A DNA stretch of 64,000 bases from Scortum barcoo. Its lineage: Eukaryota; Chordata; Actinopteri; Centrarchiformes; Terapontidae. Location: assembly GCA_023238725.1 (NCBI GenBank), contig CM041537.1:30228009-30292008 (forward strand), in the 5' to 3' direction. Both the position numbers and the translations under genes were made by a program. The notes beneath the pieces are model-generated. The model was given only the letters and a program-made list of their open reading frames with translations, searched no databases and was not told the origin of the DNA. Shown piece after piece: positions 61,511 through 64,000 of this stretch (position 1 is the first letter of the stretch; each line of letters begins with the position of its first letter).

Positions 61511-64000
61511 AATGCCCAGAGCTCCACTTTCTGTCTTGCATCAGGCAGTGAACAGTAGCAGGCTATCAAGTCGTCTGTTGATCACTTCATCTTTTTGATC
61601 ATATGTGTTTTTTAACCTCTTCCCCACTGAACCCCAGGAGATTACTCAGAAACACATTAAAGTCTTTCTATTTTTAAAGTACAGACCTTGTTGACCCATT
61701 CCTTTCATTTCCTCAACTTAATTTGGAATTCAAATCAACTGTAAAAAATAAAAAGGCTTCATGCATATAATTCATACATTAAACACATGCATCACACCAT
61801 TCTTGAGGTGTTGTGTGTGTTTAGCCTGAAGCTAGAGAAGGAATATTATTCCTCTCCTGATGTATTGCATATGGATGAATGAACGAGCACCAGGGAGATC
61901 AAATAGGGAGCCTAATCGCGCCCAAAATAAAAATGACCAACATCAGCAGCATTTCTGCTCTCCTTGAAAAACACAGTTGAACACCAGAATTCACCTTTTG
62001 TTGTACTGTGTATGACCGCATCCCTTATGTTCCCACATGAGGAAAGGACAAGGCATGAGAGTGAAAATATCATGCCACTTAATAAATTCAGCTTTTAAAA
62101 ATGGATGAAAATATTCCTGAAAATGCAGTGATTAAGTACAAGTTCGGAAATTGTTTTATTAAAAGTCAAAACAGTAGCAATCTTGAATGAAAACTGGATG
62201 TGCCAACAAGAATCCACCACGCATGTTCTAAGCCTGTCAAGCTCAGTATCTTCACTGAGTGGTCAGAATGGCGTCCAAAATACCACTGAAAATGAAGCGA
62301 TGAGATGACTTTGTCAACAACAGTTTACACAACTAAGACAAGTAAACAAAAGAAGACCAGTGAATTGAGCTAAAAAGCAAGAATAAGACTGAGTGACTGG
62401 AGGGAGGAGCTCTGGAGGTGGACTGAAGTGCAGCAGAGACAGATGGGGAGGGAGCTAGAAGCTGTACTCATTCAAATGTTCAACATAGGTCCACTCTCTT
62501 CTCAGTTCTTCTGACTGCAGCTTATATGTGGATGCTGGTTTCTGCTGTGAGGACCATAGACTTCTTTATTTTTGTTTTTGTTTGATTGTTTAATTGTTTA
62601 AATGTATTGTTGGTTTAAACATCAGGGCTCATGTTACTGTTCCAGAAGTGTATATGCTGACATTTCTGTTTTATTTTGTAGTCTAAAAATATTCTTTAAT
62701 TTAATAATATTACAATTTTAAACATTTCAGTTACGATGCAAAACACTACAAATACATATATAAGAATTCAATGCACTGCTATTTAAAGCCAATTTTACAC
62801 AATTCTGCTTATAGATTCAGCTATTGCTTTCAGGGCCAGAGTGCTATGCCACAATGCACCTGCTTAACCATTAAAGCTAGTGTCATCTTTTTGTATTGCT
62901 AAATTTGTGCATATTTTGGGGAAGTTTTGCAGACTGCAAATAGAAATATTTAATGGTGGTACACCAGAGACTCATTTCTTTCAGATTGCACACACTGAAA
63001 TACACACACATACAACACACATACACACACAAAATACTGGAAATATATAATAATAATTATATAATATAACATTGGAAAACGTTTTTTGACAGATTGAATT
63101 TGGTTCATCTCACAGGTCTGCTAACATGTCTAAGAGGAGATCAGAAGAAGAGCCCAGTACTGGTAATGTAGATACAATAAAAAAGTTTTAACATTTTATT
63201 AGATGTAGATCAATTAACAGCCTGTTTGATAATCCAAAATTCAGCATTCAGCAATCTTTAGTCCATCCACTTTTGTGATGAAATAAACAAACATACCGTT
63301 TTATTTTCTACAAATTAGAGTGTTAGTCATTCCATTAGCTGTAGTAGCAGTATAATTAAATGCCTGGTGACAGCCATTTAACAGTGATGACCCGGGCTCT
63401 TGATGCTTTAAGTGGCAGAACAGGGGTGTGGCTGCGGCTCATAGAGGTTCATGACAGGTTGTAACAGGTATTGGTTTGATGCTAATTGGGGCAGAATTGC
63501 AGTGGGCAAATAAGGCAGCACGAAATTGGCGGTCAGGGACACATTTCAAGGACATCTCAAACAGAGGCATCTGCTGCACTCCTAAGTAATTGCAAACAAA
63601 CACACACTCACATGCACAAGCCTTGGACAAACAGTGGCATCTGTGCTTCTCAGCGGCAGTCCAAGGCAGAGCAGAGAGCGTATCTGTTTTCTGCAACGAG
63701 CTACATCACCTTTCAGAGGGGATTCCACATTCATCAGGCCTTTATCTGTTGGGACAGTGACTTCAGATGGTCTGGGTTCATGTGTGTATATTTTCATCTC
63801 TCCTGCATGCCACATATGAGTCTCTGTCAGTGAAAGGGAAAGTTGGAGGTATGCGAAGGGCAAACTCATCAAACCCAGAAACCCAGCAGGATAGAAAAAC
63901 ACGAAAGGCTCAATCTCGCCTCCTGACTGCTAGAAGCAGGATTAGGACTTCTTACCATGGAACAATGGGTGGCCTGTTGTGCTGATAATGTAACGTTGAT
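61511..64000. other. Intergenic stretch to window end
   Basis: No gene recognised. It contains dispersed-repeat copy 2 (62300-62480) and an AC-rich patch near 63000-63030. The stretch at about 63360-63560 is compositionally balanced and could be a conserved block, without further support. Confidence 0.5.
62300..62480. repeat. Dispersed repeat, copy 2
   Basis: Matches 16100-16290 in order and orientation: AACAACAGTTTACACAAC, AAGACAAG, GAGCTAAAAAG, then GGGAGGAGCTCTGGAGGTG. Family unknown. Confidence 0.6.

Noticed and set aside
63439..63985. Several overlapping frames of 60-115 codons on both strands near the window end
   Set aside because: No domain, no splice-site pattern and no codon-level similarity to a known protein.

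Overview
The window is vertebrate nuclear DNA, almost certainly from a teleost fish. It has GT-AG introns, very dense (CA)n/(GT)n microsatellites, and many fish-type transposable elements: Tc1/mariner-like elements with TA target duplications, CR1/L2-type LINEs, a PIF/Harbinger-like element and a Ty3/gypsy remnant. I see no prokaryotic features such as operons, ribosome binding sites or CRISPR arrays.

The only host gene I can support is the 3' two thirds of an Eph receptor tyrosine kinase on the plus strand, best matched to EphA8 (epha8). Fourteen coding exons lie between 18332 and 40020. By the usual 17-exon Eph layout they are exons 4-17. They encode the cysteine-rich EGF-like segment, two fibronectin III domains, the transmembrane helix, the juxtamembrane tyrosines, a complete kinase domain and the SAM domain with a PDZ-type C-terminus. 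The signal peptide and ephrin-binding domain (exons 1-3) are not here, so bases 1-18331 are probably intron 3.

Notable points in the gene are a 29-residue glycine-rich insertion in the first FN3 domain, a GC-AG intron after the transmembrane exon, a (GT)19 microsatellite that itself forms the donor of exon 7, a (CA)n tract just after exon 10, and a one-base frameshift in exon 16 that would remove the SAM domain if it is real.

Layout: 1-18331, presumed intron 3 with LINE fragments and microsatellites; 18332-40020, epha8 exons, with introns carrying a Tc1-like element split by a LINE, two inverted copies of one MITE family and several LINE fossils; 40021 to about 41010, 3' UTR ending at an AATAAA signal beside a 127-bp (AT)n run; 41133-53796, intergenic sequence with one LINE; 53797-58114, a Tc1/mariner-like element split by an L2-like LINE; 59550-60114, a short PIF/Harbinger-like element; about 60150-61510, a gypsy pol remnant split by a short TIR element; 61511-64000, intergenic.

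I found no undescribed gene system. The most unusual signals are the splice-site architecture of epha8, the exon 16 frameshift and the repeated nesting of transposons.
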